DNA from: Streptomyces sp. 1331.2
GTDB taxonomy: Bacteria; Actinomycetota; Actinomycetes; Streptomycetales; Streptomycetaceae
Direction of reading: 5' to 3'
NCBI RefSeq assembly: GCF_900199205.1
Contig: NZ_OBMJ01000001.1
Coordinates: forward strand, 5,511,001 to 5,575,000
Length of the DNA stretch: 64,000 nucleotides
In this document: piece after piece, positions 57,433-64,000 of the stretch
Layout of the letters: each line of letters opens with the position of its first letter
Position numbering within the stretch: position 1 is the stretch's first letter
Program-made: the position numbers and the translations under genes
Notes under the pieces: model-generated
Seen by the model: the letters and a program-made list of their open reading frames with translations, nothing else
Database searches by the model: none
Told to the model about the DNA's origin: nothing

Positions 57433-57623
57433 CCGTTTACGCTCCCTGGCACCCTGTGCCCGCCCCGTCCCGAGGCCGGACCCCACCCATGCTTGACGCG
57501 GCCGTCCCGGGGCCGGTTCCGAAGGAGGATCCGGCGCGGGGGAGGCGGCCTGCGGCCCGGCCGCCCCAGGTGGTTCGGGGTCCGACCGGCAGGCGCATTC
57601 TCCCCCGCGCGGCGGCCGGAAGT

Positions 57624-57649
57624 CACCATTCGGCCGCCGCCGAATGGTG
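57624..57649 (-). terminator. Terminator after the carbonic anhydrase gene
   Basis: A perfect 11-bp stem (57624-57634 with 57639-57649) and 4-nt loop, 14 bp downstream of the minus-strand stop. Confidence 0.8.
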
Positions 57650-57663
57650 GGGGAGGGCCGGGG

Positions 57664-58206
57664 CTACGCGATCTCGCGCAGCAGGCCGGTGTGGACGTCG
57701 AAGACGAAGCCGCGGACGTCGTCGGTGTGCAGCAGGAAGGGGGAGGTGCGGACGCGCTGCATGGACTGGCGGACGTCGCCGTCCAGGTCGACGAAAGCCT
57801 CCACCGCCCACTGCGGGCGCTGGCCCACCTCCAGCTCCAGCTCGCGGCGGAAGTCCTCGGTGAGCCCGAGCAGGCCGCAGCCGGTGTGGTGGATGAGCGC
57901 GATCGAGCGGGTGCCGAGGGCGCGCTGGCTGATGGTCAGGGACCGGATGGTGTCGTCGGTGACGACGCCGCCGGCGTTGCGGATGACGTGCGCGTCGCCG
58001 AGTTCGAGGCCGAGCGCCGCGAACAGGTCGAGACGGGCGTCCATGCAGGCCACCACGGCGATCTTCTGCACCGGACGGGCGTCCATGCCGCCGTCCTGGA
58101 AGGTCACCGCGTACTCGCGGTTGGCCGAGACGAAGCGGTCGATGATGGTGGGGCGGGCGGAGTCGGCAGCGGCGGTCGGCGTGGGCCGGTCGGGAGTCAC
58201 TGTCAT
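57664..58206 (-). CDS. Beta-class carbonic anhydrase
   Basis: 180 residues from ATG 58206. Zinc-ligand motifs of beta carbonic anhydrase: Cys54-Met-Asp56-Ala-Arg58 in VVACMDARLDL and His107/Cys110 in LIHHTGCGLLG. The length fits the shorter actinobacterial class. It hydrates carbon dioxide to bicarbonate, likely for carboxylations in fatty acid and nucleotide synthesis. Divergent from the dcw cluster, with 539 bp between starts. Confidence 0.94.
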   Translation of the reverse strand: MTVTPDRPTPTAAADSARPTIIDRFVSANREYAVTFQDGGMDARPVQKIAVVACMDARLDLFAALGLELGDAHVIRNAGGVVTDDTIRSLTISQRALGTRSIALIHHTGCGLLGLTEDFRRELELEVGQRPQWAVEAFVDLDGDVRQSMQRVRTSPFLLHTDDVRGFVFDVHTGLLREIA

Positions 58207-58745
58207 GGCGGCGACGTTAGTGCGATTCGGGCGTCCGCGGTGGGGCGGAGAGCTACAGAACGAGCCGCTGTGATCGAGCACATAGCCACAACGGGAGGGT
58301 TTGTCCGGGCTGCTCCCGAGGTGGGTCGTACGCGCTCGCGGGGCGGGGGGCGCGCGGCGGTCTCCGTGGGCCCCCGGATCGGACCGCCGCGGGGCCGCCC
58401 CAACGGCCGCGACCTGCGATGATCCGTACCGCCGCCCGGGTGGTGCGCCGGAGCGGACCATTGACTGGCGAGACCCGCGCGATAGAGTTTGCGGCGCAGT
58501 GGAGCACACCCGCCGGAGCCCGTCAACCGGGCGTTCCCGGCCGGTGCGGCCCGGTCGACGCGGTCCGTGGCCTCCACCCGCTCCGTGCCACCTGGCGCAC
58601 CTTCCCCGGCGCCGGGCGGTCACGATCTTCCCCTTGAGCGGGCGGGGACCACGGGCCGCTTCGTCGTGCCGGGGGGCGGTGGGCGAGAATGGTCGCAGCT
58701 CCCGGACGTCGGGCTGCTCCGCACCGAGGAAGGGCGCCGCCGCGC
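58207..58745. other. Divergent region between carbonic anhydrase and rsmH
   Basis: 539 bp with no supported gene; mraZ, which often precedes rsmH, is absent. A good promoter lies at 58461-58488. The transcript from it would have a leader of about 250 nt. An open frame from GTG 58499 over it looks non-coding (Arg/Pro-rich, no ribosome site). Confidence 0.5.
58461..58488 (+). promoter_or_regulatory. Promoter of the dcw cluster
   Basis: TTGACT (58461-58466) and TAGAGT (58483-58488), 16-bp spacer; close to the housekeeping consensus and in the right direction for rsmH. Confidence 0.68.
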
Positions 58746-59720
58746 ATGACCACCAACGAACCGGGCCCCAAGCACGTCCCGGTGATGCTGCAGCGGTGCA
58801 TGGACGCACTGGCCCCGGCGATCTCGCGCCCCGGTGCCGTGGTGGTGGACGCCACCCTCGGCCTCGGCGGGCACAGCGAGGCGCTGCTCACCCAGTTCCC
58901 CGAGGTCCGGCTGATCGCGGTGGACCGCGACCCGCAGGCGCTGAAGCTGTCCGGCGAGCGGCTGGCCCCGTTCGGCGACCGGGCCACCCTGGTGCACGCC
59001 GTGTACGACGAGATCCCCGAGGTGCTGGAGCGCCTGGGCATCGACCGGGTGGACGGCGTCCTGTTCGACCTCGGCGTCTCCTCGATGCAGCTGGACGAGG
59101 CGGACCGCGGCTTCGCGTACGCCCAGGACGCGCCGCTGGACATGCGGATGGACCAGACCCGTGGGATCAGCGCGGCCGAGGTGCTGAACACCTACAGCCA
59201 CGGCGAGCTCGCCCGGATCCTCAAGTTCTACGGCGAGGAGCGGTTCGCCGGGAAGATCGCCTCGGTGATCGTGCGGGAGCGGGCGAAGGAACCGTTCACC
59301 ACGAGCGCGCGTCTGGTCGAGTTGGTGCGCAACGCGATTCCGGCGGCGACCCGTCGCACCGGCGGGAACCCGGCCAAGCGGACGTTCCAGGCGCTGCGGA
59401 TCGAGGTCAACGGCGAGCTGGAGGTCCTGGACCGGGCGATCCCCGGGGCCTTGGACGTCCTCACGATCGGCGGTCGGATGGTCGTGATGTCGTACCAGTC
59501 GCTGGAGGACCGCCTGGTGAAGCAGTACTTCGCCGCCGGGGCGACCAACACGGCCCCACCGGGGCTGCCGTTCATCCCGGAGGAGCACCAGCCCTGGCTC
59601 AAACTGATCACCCGCGGTGCCGAGCTGGCCACCGAGGAGGAGATCGAGGAGAACCGGCGCGCCGCGCCCGTACGGCTGCGGGTGGCGGAGAGGATCAGGG
59701 ACCGAAGCAAGCGGGGCTGA
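58746..59720 (+). CDS. rsmH: 16S rRNA (cytosine1402-N4)-methyltransferase RsmH
   Basis: 324 residues from ATG 58746. The MraW family with HVPVMLQRCMDALAP, VVDATLGLGGHSEALLTQFP (SAM loop), IAVDRDPQALKLS, DGVLFDLGVSSMQLDEADRG, PLDMRMDQTRGISA, TRRTGGNPAKRTFQALRIEV and VMSYQSLEDRLVKQYF. It methylates C1402 in the ribosomal decoding centre. First gene of the dcw cluster. GAGGAAGG lies about 14 bp before the ATG. Confidence 0.96.
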   Translation: MTTNEPGPKHVPVMLQRCMDALAPAISRPGAVVVDATLGLGGHSEALLTQFPEVRLIAVDRDPQALKLSGERLAPFGDRATLVHAVYDEIPEVLERLGIDRVDGVLFDLGVSSMQLDEADRGFAYAQDAPLDMRMDQTRGISAAEVLNTYSHGELARILKFYGEERFAGKIASVIVRERAKEPFTTSARLVELVRNAIPAATRRTGGNPAKRTFQALRIEVNGELEVLDRAIPGALDVLTIGGRMVVMSYQSLEDRLVKQYFAAGATNTAPPGLPFIPEEHQPWLKLITRGAELATEEEIEENRRAAPVRLRVAERIRDRSKRG

Positions 59721-59759
59721 CGAACCGGCCCGGCGGGGTCCGAAGGGCGGAGGAAAGCG

Positions 59760-60383
59760 GTGGGGCCGGTGGCCGGTGAGGTCCGGGCGGGGCGGGGAGG
59801 ACTCCCCGGACAGGGCAGGGCACGCATCACGGTCCGGCCGGGGAAGCGCCCGGTCCGGGGGCGCACGCCGTTCGCGGTGCTCATCGTGGCGCTGCTCGCG
59901 GCGGGGCTGTTCGGGCTGCTGGCACTGAACACGGCGCTCAACGAGGGCTCCTTCGAACTGTCCCGGCTGCAGAAGCAGACCACCAAGGCGACCGACGAGC
60001 AGCAGAGCCTCCAGCACGAGATCGACCAGAGCTCGGCGCCGGACGCGCTGGCCAAGCGCGCCGCCGAGCTGGGCATGGTCCCGGCCGGCGGGATGGCCTT
60101 CCTGGACGTGCCGAACGGCGGCAAGGTGATCGGCACCCCGGGGCCGGCGCAGGACAGCCCGCCCGTCAAGCGTTCGACGGCCGAGCCCTGGCCGACGAAG
60201 ACCGTTCCCGGCGCTCCTCAGCCGGGCGCCGGGCAGTCGCCGGCTCCGCAGGGCGCACCGCCGGCACCGGCCCCGCCGGCCGCTCCGCAGACCACGCCGA
60301 CGGCGGCGGCCTCGGCCGGCGACTCGGTGATCCAGCTCAACCCGGCCTCGCCGGCCCAGTCGAATGGGGGTGCGGGTCGGTGA
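59760..60383 (+). CDS. ftsL: FtsL-like cell-division protein
   Basis: 207 residues from GTG 59760 with GGAGG 6 bp upstream. A short basic cytosolic N-terminus, one membrane helix (TPFAVLIVALLAAGLFGLLA), a coiled coil outside (FELSRLQKQTTKATDEQQSL to APDALAKRAAELGMVPAG), and a Pro/Ala-rich tail longer than usual for FtsL. With FtsB and FtsQ it activates the FtsW-FtsI septal synthase. Position between rsmH and ftsI is conserved. Its stop overlaps the ftsI start (GTGA). Confidence 0.92.
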   Translation: MGPVAGEVRAGRGGLPGQGRARITVRPGKRPVRGRTPFAVLIVALLAAGLFGLLALNTALNEGSFELSRLQKQTTKATDEQQSLQHEIDQSSAPDALAKRAAELGMVPAGGMAFLDVPNGGKVIGTPGPAQDSPPVKRSTAEPWPTKTVPGAPQPGAGQSPAPQGAPPAPAPPAAPQTTPTAAASAGDSVIQLNPASPAQSNGGAGR

Positions 60384-62569
60384 GCGAGTGGAACGAGCGA
60401 AAGGGCACGCCTCGTCAGCCCGCCGGGGGCTCCGGTTCGGGCTCGGGCAGCGGCCGCCGACCGGCACCCCGGGGCGCCGCGCCGCGCGCCCAGTCCGGCA
60501 AGGGACAGCCCGTGAAGGGACAGCCCGCCCGCAGCCAGTCGGCCAAGGCGCAGCCCGCCAGGACCGCCGCCGCCCGTACCCCGCGGGCGCCGCAGCCGCG
60601 CCGCTCCGAGGAGCGTCCGGCGGCCCGCAGCCAGGCGGCGGTGCGGCCGCTCCCGAGGACCCGGCCGGCGCTGCGCCCCAAGGCGCTCAAGCTGGCCGAG
60701 CCCAAGCGCCGCCTGCGGGTGATCACCGTGGCGATGTCGCTGGTGTTCTCGGTCTTCGCGGGCCGCCTGGTCCAGCTCCAGCTGGTGGACTCCGATGCGC
60801 TGGCCGCCGACGCCAACACCAACCGCTACCTGAACATCCCGATCACCGCCGAGCGCGGCTCGATAACGTCCGCGGACGGCGTGGCGCTGGCCGCCACCGT
60901 CGACGCGTACGACATCACGGCCGACCCGGCGATGTTCACCCCGGAGGCGACCGGCATCCCGGACGCGCCGGAGCAGGCGGCCGCGCTGCTGTCGCCGATC
61001 CTCGGGCTGTCCAAGGAGAAGATCGCCGCCGACCTGCACACCCCCAAGACCCGCTACAAGCGGCTCGCCGCCCAGCAGACCCCGGCCGCCAAGAACCAGA
61101 TCAGCGACCTCAAGTCGAGCCTGGAGAAGCAGGCCGGCTCGCGGGCCTGCCAGCTGCAGAAGAAGCTGCTGGGCAAGCCCGCCGACCAGGGCGGGCGCAC
61201 CCGGGTGGACAACGAGTGCGCCAACCCGCTGGCCGGGGTGTTCAACCGGGAGACCCAGAAGCGCGTCTACCCCGCCGACGGGCTGGCCGCCAACCTGGTC
61301 GGCTTCGTCAACGGCGAGGGCGCGGGCGCCGGCGGGCTCGAACTGCAGTACCAGCAGCAGCTGGCCGGCAAGGACGGGCACAGCAGCTACGCCCAGGCGG
61401 GCGGGCGGCTGGTGCCCACCGCCGGCGGCTCGATGGACCCGGCCGTGCCCGGCAGCGACGTCAAGCTGACCATCAACCGGGACATCCAGTGGGCCGCCCA
61501 GCGGGCGATCACCGACCAGGTGGCCAACTCCGGCGCGGAGAAGGGCTACGTCGTGGTCCAGGACGTGAAGACCGGCCAGGTCCTCGCGATGGCCACCGCG
61601 CCCGGCTTCAACCCGAACGACCTGAGCCTGTCCAAGCAGGCCCAGCTGGGCAACCCGGCCCTGGTCGACGCGTACGAACCGGGCAGCACCGCCAAGCTGA
61701 TGAGCCTGGCCGCCGTGCTGGACTCCGGCAAGGCCAACTGGGACACCAAGGTCACCGTGCCGAACCGGCTGGTGCGCGCCGGGCAGCAGTTCAAGGACGA
61801 CGTCGAGCACGGCGACTGGTACCTGACCCTGGCCGGGGTGCTGGCCAAGTCCTCCAACATCGGCACCATCGAGGCGGTCGAGACCCTCGGCGACGGCAAC
61901 CAGCTGCAGGCGAACAAGGTGCTGGACGGCTACATGCGCAAGTTCGGCGTCGCCCAGCCGACCGGCCTGAACTTCCCCGGGGAGACCGCGGGGATGCTCA
62001 AGAAGCCGGAGGACCTGGTCGCCTCGGAGAAGTACAACATCTCCTTCGGCCAGGGCCCGCTGCAGATGAACGCCCTCCAGGCCACCTCGGTCTACTCCAC
62101 CATCGCCAACGGCGGGGTGCGGGTGGCGCCGAGCATCGTCCAGGGCGTCACCGGCCCGGACGGCAAGTACAGCCCGACGGCGGCGGGCGAGCAGACCCGG
62201 GTGGTCAGCCCGGAGACCGCCAAGACCCTCACGTCGATGCTGGAGTCGGTCGTCGACGACGAGCAGGGCACCGGCGGCAAGGCCGCCATCCCCGGCTACC
62301 GGGTCGCCGGGAAGACCGGCACCGCCAACCGGGGGGCCGCCGACGGCAAGGGCTACGACGGCTACACCGCCTCCTTCATCGGCTTCGCCCCCGCCGACGC
62401 CCCCCGGGTGACCGTCTCCTGCACCCTCCAGGGGCCGGTCAACGGCCACTTCGGCGGCCAGCTGTGCGGGCCGGTGTTCAAGCAGGTGATGGAGTTCACC
62501 CTGAAGACCCTGCAGGTCCCGCCGAGTGGCAGCCAGGCGCCCAACCTGCCCGTCGAGTGGAAGCCGTGA
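60380..62569 (+). CDS. ftsI: Septal penicillin-binding protein FtsI (class B PBP3)
   Basis: 729 residues from GTG 60380. A long basic, Pro/Gly-rich cytosolic N-terminus (about 110 residues), a membrane helix (LRVITVAMSLVFSVFAGRLV), a PBP dimer domain, and a transpeptidase domain with Ser436-x-x-Lys (YEPGSTAKLMSLAA), Ser491-x-Asn493 (LAKSSNIGT) and Lys645-Thr-Gly-Thr (VAGKTGTANRG). It cross-links septal peptidoglycan with FtsW during division and sporulation. An insert with two Cys (GSRACQLQKKLLG; RVDNECANPLAG) within the dimer domain may form a disulfide. Confidence 0.96.
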   Translation: MSEWNERKGTPRQPAGGSGSGSGSGRRPAPRGAAPRAQSGKGQPVKGQPARSQSAKAQPARTAAARTPRAPQPRRSEERPAARSQAAVRPLPRTRPALRPKALKLAEPKRRLRVITVAMSLVFSVFAGRLVQLQLVDSDALAADANTNRYLNIPITAERGSITSADGVALAATVDAYDITADPAMFTPEATGIPDAPEQAAALLSPILGLSKEKIAADLHTPKTRYKRLAAQQTPAAKNQISDLKSSLEKQAGSRACQLQKKLLGKPADQGGRTRVDNECANPLAGVFNRETQKRVYPADGLAANLVGFVNGEGAGAGGLELQYQQQLAGKDGHSSYAQAGGRLVPTAGGSMDPAVPGSDVKLTINRDIQWAAQRAITDQVANSGAEKGYVVVQDVKTGQVLAMATAPGFNPNDLSLSKQAQLGNPALVDAYEPGSTAKLMSLAAVLDSGKANWDTKVTVPNRLVRAGQQFKDDVEHGDWYLTLAGVLAKSSNIGTIEAVETLGDGNQLQANKVLDGYMRKFGVAQPTGLNFPGETAGMLKKPEDLVASEKYNISFGQGPLQMNALQATSVYSTIANGGVRVAPSIVQGVTGPDGKYSPTAAGEQTRVVSPETAKTLTSMLESVVDDEQGTGGKAAIPGYRVAGKTGTANRGAADGKGYDGYTASFIGFAPADAPRVTVSCTLQGPVNGHFGGQLCGPVFKQVMEFTLKTLQVPPSGSQAPNLPVEWKP

Positions 62570-62624
62570 GCGAGGATGAGCGACGAGCGGGGCGGGCCGG
62601 ACGACGGCGCGGCGAGGGGCCGGT

Positions 62625-62655
62625 TTGGCCCTGGACGCCCTTCGACGGATAGCCT
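62625..62655 (+). promoter_or_regulatory. Internal promoter for murE, probable leaderless transcript
   Basis: TTGGCC (62625-62630) and TAGCCT (62650-62655), spacer 19 bp, as before metF; the GTG follows after 7 bases with no ribosome site. Confidence 0.55.
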
Positions 62656-62662
62656 TCCCGCC

Positions 62663-64000
62663 GTGCCGAAACCCGATCAAACCACCGTGAGTCCGCCCCG
62701 CCCGACCGGGAGCGCCGCTCTGCCGCTCGCCGAGCTGGCCCGCCGGCTGGGCCTGGCGCCCGTCGAGGGCGGTGCCGTGCGCGGCGTCACCCACGACTCC
62801 CGGGCGGTCCGCCCGGGCGACGTGTACGTGGCCTTCCCGGGCGCCAACCACCACGGCGCGGCCTTCTCGGCCAAGGCCGCGGAGGCCGGCGCGGTGGCCG
62901 TGCTCACCGACCCGGCCGGCGCCGAGCTGGCGGCCGGCACCGGCCTGCCGCTGCTGGTCGTGGACCGGCCGCGGGCCGTCATGGGCGAGCTCGCCGCCAT
63001 CGTCTACGGCCGCCCCTCGGAGCGGCTGCTGATGATCGGGCTGACCGGCACCAACGGCAAGACCACCACCTCGTACCTGGTCGAGGGCGGCCTGCGCGGC
63101 GCCGGGCGCACCCCCGGCGTGATCGGCACCGTCGAGATGCGGGTCGGCGAGGAGCGGATCAAGAGCGAGCGCACCACCCCCGAGGCCACCGACCTGCACG
63201 CGATCCTCGGCGTGATGGCCGAGCGCGGCGCCGACGCGGTGACCATGGAGGTCTCCAGCCACGCGCTGGTCTTCGGCCGTACCGACGGCGTCGCGTACGA
63301 CGTCGCGCTGTTCAACAACCTCACGCCGGAGCACCTCGACTTCCACCCGGACATGGAGGACTACTTCCAGGCGAAGGCCCGGCTCTTCCAGCCCGGCAAG
63401 TCCCGCCACGGCGTGGTCAACCTGGACGACGATTACGGCCGCCGGCTCGCCGCCGAGGCCAAGATCCCGGTGACGACCTTCTCCGCCGCCGGCGCCCCGG
63501 AGGCCGACTGGCGGGCCGTCGACGTCCAGCTCGGCCCGGTCGGCTCCACCTTCCGGGTGCTCGGCCCGGACGGCGCCGAGGCCGACGCCGCCGTGCCGCT
63601 GCCCGGCCCCTTCAACGTCGCCAACGCGCTCGCCGCGATCACCGCGCTGGTCGCCGCCGGGCTGCCGCTGGAGCGCGCCGTGGCCGGCGTGGCCGCCGTC
63701 CCCGGCGTGCCGGGCCGGCTGGAGCGGGTGGACGCCGGACAGCCGTTCGTGGCCGTCGTCGACTACGCGCACAAGCCGGACGCCCTGCGGGCCGTCCTCG
63801 GCTCGCTGCGCGAGGTCACCAAGGGCCGGCTGCACGTCGTCGTCGGCTGCGGCGGCGACCGCGACCCGCACAAGCGCGGCCCGATGGGCGACATCGCCGC
63901 CCGCCTCGCCGACACCGCCCTGCTGACCAGCGACAACCCGCGCAGCGAGGACCCGCTGGCGATCCTCGCCAGCATGCTGACCGGCGCCGCCGCGGTGCCC
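62663..64000 (+). CDS. murE: UDP-MurNAc-tripeptide synthetase MurE, N-terminal part (cut by window edge)
   Basis: 446 codons from GTG 62663 are present and the frame runs off the right edge. It adds the third residue (LL- or meso-diaminopimelate) to UDP-MurNAc-L-Ala-D-Glu. Visible: the uracil-binding domain (VRGVTHDSRAVRPGDVYVAF), ATP loop LIGLTGTNGKTTTSYLVEGG, VTMEVSSHALVFGRTDGVAY, FNNLTPEHLDFHPDMEDYFQ, VVDYAHKPDALRAVL and the C-terminal DNPRSEDPLAILASML where amino-acid selectivity lies (DNPR motif). Its promoter lies in the gap after ftsI. Confidence 0.96.
   Translation, partial: MPKPDQTTVSPPRPTGSAALPLAELARRLGLAPVEGGAVRGVTHDSRAVRPGDVYVAFPGANHHGAAFSAKAAEAGAVAVLTDPAGAELAAGTGLPLLVVDRPRAVMGELAAIVYGRPSERLLMIGLTGTNGKTTTSYLVEGGLRGAGRTPGVIGTVEMRVGEERIKSERTTPEATDLHAILGVMAERGADAVTMEVSSHALVFGRTDGVAYDVALFNNLTPEHLDFHPDMEDYFQAKARLFQPGKSRHGVVNLDDDYGRRLAAEAKIPVTTFSAAGAPEADWRAVDVQLGPVGSTFRVLGPDGAEADAAVPLPGPFNVANALAAITALVAAGLPLERAVAGVAAVPGVPGRLERVDAGQPFVAVVDYAHKPDALRAVLGSLREVTKGRLHVVVGCGGDRDPHKRGPMGDIAARLADTALLTSDNPRSEDPLAILASMLTGAAAVP

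Noticed and set aside
58499..58745. A GTG-started small frame in the rsmH leader
   Set aside because: Arg/Pro-rich, without a ribosome site, and it continues out of frame into rsmH.
60218..63871. A 1217-codon minus-strand open frame over ftsI and murE
   Set aside because: It is the complement of two well-supported genes and has the composition of shadow frames (Val/Gly/Arg/Gln-rich).

Overview
The window looks like a chromosomal core segment from a Streptomycetaceae actinomycete (Streptomyces or Kitasatospora; the sequence alone does not separate them). The grounds are very high GC, GTG/TTG starts, several probable leaderless genes, and marker loci: qcrCAB-ctaE, MacRS-like, PASTA kinase, PimB'-like, a class II DAHP synthase, SAM-IV and c-di-AMP riboswitches, and the start of the dcw (division and cell wall) cluster. 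I see no tRNA, rRNA, CRISPR array, prophage, plasmid gene or biosynthetic cluster.

Layout. 1-1023: right end of an IS4-like transposase, then a small GntR regulator. 1142-5475: cytochrome bc1 genes qcrC-qcrA-qcrB (minus strand, each overlapping the next) downstream of ctaE. 5871-7491: receiver-like protein and trpD. 7600-9166: promoter, SAM-IV riboswitch and a class V aminotransferase. 9189-12357: Lrp-type ligand-binding protein, rhomboid protease, small CxxC protein, coiled-coil NYN protein. 12557-17702: three tandem secreted NlpC/P60 peptidases (the second behind a c-di-AMP riboswitch) and a Tat-exported HEXXH protein without a usual start codon. 17719-22319: GT87 transferase, PimB'-like mannosyltransferase and long-chain acyl-CoA ligase. 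22511-22906: three 116-bp tandem repeats and a 22-bp doublet. 22997-30003: START-like protein, ArsA-like protein without P-loop residues, DUF5304-type protein, glucokinase, EEP phosphatase with a 24-bp coding repeat, membrane protein, esterase and acyltransferase. 30033-31948: MacS/MacR-like pair. 31996-35588: fused TrpEG behind a Trp-Trp-Trp leader attenuator, divergent from DAHP synthase. 35678-37464: iron box, bfd, bfr and a molybdopterin oxidoreductase. 37484-44010: PASTA kinase, thiOSG under a TPP riboswitch, FAD oxidoreductase, Rv2175c-like protein coupled to thiE. 44050-49738: polyprenyl synthase, metF, a MITE-like palindrome, a membrane protein with a Q/Y-rich tail, a CrtI-like oxidoreductase with a 113-bp tandem duplication over its 3' end, and a DUF4126 protein. 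50198-51673: HEPN gene behind a PafBC-type DNA-damage promoter, then a methyltransferase. 52120-58206: DUF3040, TgpA-DUF58-MoxR operon and beta-carbonic anhydrase. 58461-64000: rsmH-ftsL-ftsI-murE, cut by the window end.

Much of the window serves respiration, the cell envelope (mannosyltransferases, acyl ligase, acyltransferase, NlpC/P60, PASTA kinase, dcw) and RNA-controlled metabolism. Four cis-regulatory RNAs are visible: SAM-IV, c-di-AMP, TPP and a trp attenuator. I found no convincing new multi-gene system. The best leads are the PafBC-type HEPN gene, the pseudo-ATPase ArsA homologue, the CTG-start metalloprotease, and several repeat or duplication events at gene ends.
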